Positions 37,185-39,219 of a DNA stretch of 39,219 bases are shown here, one piece after another. Origin of the DNA: Akkermansiaceae bacterium (GTDB taxonomy: Bacteria; Verrucomicrobiota; Verrucomicrobiia; Verrucomicrobiales; Akkermansiaceae). The position numbers were made by a program, and so were the translations under genes. The notes beneath the pieces were generated by a model. The model saw only the letters and a program-made list of their open reading frames with translations, was not told where the DNA came from and made no database searches. The stretch lies in the NCBI GenBank assembly GCA_947491475.1, contig CANLKN010000027.1:1-39219 (forward strand), read 5' to 3'. The number at the start of each line of letters is the position of its first letter. Position 1 is the stretch's first letter.

Positions 37185-37943
37185 ATGAATCAGCTCACAA
37201 AAACCCACATGAAGCGATTTTTTCCAGACCTGCGGCGAAGCTTTGCCGTCTCCGGGAGAGCCTCCAAGACTACAGGAGGCGCTTTCACAAGTCAGGTCGC
37301 CAAGGCCTTCACGCTGGTTGAGTTGCTGGTGGTCATTGCGATCCTTGCCATCATGATGACGCTGGTGGTGCCGGCGCTTCCCGGGGTGATGGGAGAGAAG
37401 GAAATGACCAAGGCGCTCAATGATGTGGCGGGCGCGCTGGAAGGAGCGAAGGCGGAGGCGGTGGCCCGCAGAAGTTATGTGTTTGTGGGATTCGCCAACG
37501 TCATCAACAGCGACAGGAAGGAGGAACTCCGGATCGGATCGGTCATTTCGGCCGACGGCAGTGCCGACAACACCGCCGCCGCAAACCTGCTGCCGCTGGG
37601 CCGATTGACCCGCATGGAAAACCTGCGGATGGTGGGCTGGGATGATCTTCCCACGGCGGTGCGGGATCTCGCCCCGGCGGAAGTCCGCAGTCCCGATACT
37701 TATATCTCCAATTTCGGCGACAGCCCTGGATTGTCGTTCACCGTGGCAAAACAGGTATTTTCCAGTGGGATACTGATCATTTCGCCCTATGGCGAGATAC
37801 TGCCGGAGCGCAACGCCCGGATGTTCCGGCCTCAGATGGCAATCGGCCTGGTGCCGCTGCGCGGAAAACAAGTCAACCCGAATGACGGAGCCATCATCAT
37901 CTCGCAGGGTTTCTCCGGCAGCACTTCCATCATCAGGCCATGA
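37185..37943 (+). CDS. Prepilin-like protein, Verru_Chthon cassette protein D type
   Basis: The 252-residue protein carries a type IV prepilin-like segment AKAFTLVELLVVIAILAIM near residue 40, with the Glu at position +5 after the Phe. A leader of about 40 basic residues precedes it, longer than in most pilins. Then comes a globular part with LRIGSVISADGSADN and SPYGEILPERN. This layout, followed by two more prepilin-like genes, is that of the gene cassettes described in Verrucomicrobium and Chthoniobacter. ATG 37185 is chosen; ATG 37209 is also possible. Its stop overlaps the start of the next gene (ATGA). Confidence 0.8.
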   Translation: MNQLTKTHMKRFFPDLRRSFAVSGRASKTTGGAFTSQVAKAFTLVELLVVIAILAIMMTLVVPALPGVMGEKEMTKALNDVAGALEGAKAEAVARRSYVFVGFANVINSDRKEELRIGSVISADGSADNTAAANLLPLGRLTRMENLRMVGWDDLPTAVRDLAPAEVRSPDTYISNFGDSPGLSFTVAKQVFSSGILIISPYGEILPERNARMFRPQMAIGLVPLRGKQVNPNDGAIIISQGFSGSTSIIRP

Positions 37944-38467
37944 TCTCTTCCGGAAGAGCCCGTTTTCCTTTTCAAGGCGCGGCTGGCTGCCGGCGGATCG
38001 CTGCGTTCACACTGATCGAAGTGGTGGTGGCGGTGGGAATCATCGGCTTCGCGATGGCAGCAATCATCGGGTCGCTCGCCTCCGCGCTGGACACGCAAAA
38101 GCAGGCCACGGATCAGGCACGCGCCGCGCAATTGCTCGGTAGCGCGACCTCCGCGATCTGGGGCGTGAGGAAAACCGCGTCAGGATATGGGTTTCTTCCG
38201 CCTTTTGAGAACGTCGATGTGGCCAGTGCGGAATCGAGGTTCGGGCTGACCGAGCAGGGGGATCTCATCGCGGAAAATGATAACTCCCGTACGCGCCGAG
38301 CTTCCGTGGTCATCCTGCAACCGTCGCCCAAAGCAGGTGTTCAGAGCCGCCCCGTTTACTTCTCGGTGGCCTGGCCGGGAGCCGCCCGCTGGAAAAATGG
38401 TAAATGGGATGAGAAGGCCCGTGGGTCCATGGAATCCGTCGTTTTCTTCAACCTTCCCGGGAATTGA
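37940..38467 (+). CDS. Prepilin-like protein, Verru_Chthon cassette protein B type
   Basis: The 175-residue protein has a prepilin segment AAFTLIEVVVAVGIIGFAMAA near residue 23, then a helix and a small globular domain (GSATSAIWGVRKTASGYGF and PVYFSVAWPGAARWKNGKW). It is the second gene of the cassette, overlapping the first by ATGA and ending 1 base before the third. Minor-pilin or pseudopilin roles in assembling a surface or export structure are inferred from the fold only. Confidence 0.8.
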   Translation: MISSGRARFPFQGAAGCRRIAAFTLIEVVVAVGIIGFAMAAIIGSLASALDTQKQATDQARAAQLLGSATSAIWGVRKTASGYGFLPPFENVDVASAESRFGLTEQGDLIAENDNSRTRRASVVILQPSPKAGVQSRPVYFSVAWPGAARWKNGKWDEKARGSMESVVFFNLPGN

Positions 38468-38468
38468 A

Positions 38469-39219
38469 ATGAACTGCCGCTGCCTCACCGTTGGAAATCC
38501 CCGACAGTCCGGCCCCTTTGGTCCGGCCCGGCGGGGCTTCACCCTCCTCGAATTGCTGGTGGCTTTCGTGATTCTCACCATCGTGCTCACGCTGACGATG
38601 GAAATCCTGATACAAACCACCAACACCACGCGCGTTTCGGACCAGCAGATGGATACTTCCTCCGCAGCCCGGATCGCGCTGGAGGCACTCGGGAAAGACA
38701 TCGGTTCCGCCATGCTTGACGGTGGAGCCACGATGTTGTTCTCCAGCGGCGGTAACAATGCCGACCCGTCGCTTGGATTTCTAACGACCGGCAGGGCGCG
38801 TTTCACCGATACCGCCCGGATCGCCGGCAATCTGCGCGGCAGCGTGGTGGCATACAAGATGCGCGACTTCGAACTGCCCGTTTCCGGAAAAAACCAAACC
38901 ATCCGCGTGCTCGGACGGGCCGATGGCCGGCTGACCTATTGGGAGAAAGACAGCACCGAAAAGACGGATTTCGATCTGGGACAAATCTTCCGGGCAACTG
39001 CCTTGCCCGCCGATCTCTCATCGGCTACCGGCGGCGGGGATGAAAACACCGTGAGTTGGACACCGCTGGGAACCGGTGTCCTGAGGTTTGATGTCGGATT
39101 TTTATTAGACGACGGGACGATCACCCAAACACCGCCCCACCATCTGGATTTCGGCACATTTCCCGGCGGGTCACCGCTCAATACCGGCTCCGCCATTCCG
39201 GTGGCTTTTGCGGCAGCCA
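38469..39219 (+). CDS. Prepilin-like protein, Verru_Chthon cassette protein C type, cut by window end
   Basis: The gene starts with ATG 38469, 1 base after the previous stop, and runs off the window. At least 250 residues are present. The prepilin segment GFTLLELLVAFVILTIV lies near residue 23, followed by LTMEILIQTTNTTRVSDQQ (the usual minor-pilin helix) and IALEALGKDIGSAML. A large cassette protein A would be expected next outside the window. Confidence 0.8.
   Translation, partial: MNCRCLTVGNPRQSGPFGPARRGFTLLELLVAFVILTIVLTLTMEILIQTTNTTRVSDQQMDTSSAARIALEALGKDIGSAMLDGGATMLFSSGGNNADPSLGFLTTGRARFTDTARIAGNLRGSVVAYKMRDFELPVSGKNQTIRVLGRADGRLTYWEKDSTEKTDFDLGQIFRATALPADLSSATGGGDENTVSWTPLGTGVLRFDVGFLLDDGTITQTPPHHLDFGTFPGGSPLNTGSAIPVAFAAA

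Overview
The window most likely comes from a member of the Verrucomicrobiota, probably Verrucomicrobiales/Akkermansiaceae-like. Four things point there: a run of prepilin-like genes of the Verru_Chthon cassette type at the right edge, a PEP-CTERM secreted beta-propeller protein, many secreted glycosidase-like and Gfo/Idh/MocA proteins, and GC-rich coding sequence. No rRNA, tRNA or CRISPR array was seen.

Left part (1-11226). A small basic protein with two copies of a helix-turn-helix-like module (341-925) is followed by a bidirectional terminator. On the minus strand lie a VapBC-type toxin-antitoxin pair with a NUDIX hydrolase behind it, a full-length glycine decarboxylase (gcvP), a secreted sialidase-like Asp-box protein, a CHAD-domain protein, serA, a MaoC-type hydratase and an IclR regulator. 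IclR and MaoC are 3 bases apart and face the next operon.

Operon A (11291-22715, plus strand) reads as a deoxy-sugar or sugar-acid catabolic unit: Gfo/Idh/MocA dehydrogenase, a solute-binding-protein-like gene without a signal peptide, a CaiB/BaiF CoA-transferase, a very large secreted DUF4450-type glycosidase with a LamG insertion, a RhaT-like symporter, a second MaoC-like protein lacking the catalytic His, an L-fuconolactonase-like amidohydrolase and a DapA-family aldolase. Rhamnulokinase (rhaB) converges on it. The mix of lactonase/aldolase genes with CoA-transferase/hydratase genes is unusual. Two related elements with matching inverted ends sit inside this operon: one of 470 bp carrying a four-helix-bundle (S23/Avd-like) gene, and one of about 116 bp with no gene. 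They look like an autonomous-style and a miniature form of the same undescribed element.

Centre (24402-25310). A lone membrane-protein gene is bounded by GTTAGGC/GCCTAAC heptamers in the arrangement of an integron gene cassette.

Operon B (25392-33291, minus strand), in transcription order: secreted beta-propeller plus six-hairpin glycosidase, imidazolonepropionase-like amidohydrolase, second RhaT-like symporter, neutral-ceramidase-like protein without the Ser nucleophile, second Gfo/Idh/MocA oxidoreductase. Genes overlap or nearly touch. Upstream are two related secreted propeller proteins. One has a PEP-CTERM tail. The other is a tandem fusion that keeps a fossil VPEP motif at its internal joint.

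Right edge (36560-39219). A frameshifted gene remnant is followed by three prepilin-like genes (Verru_Chthon cassette D, B, C), the last cut by the window end.
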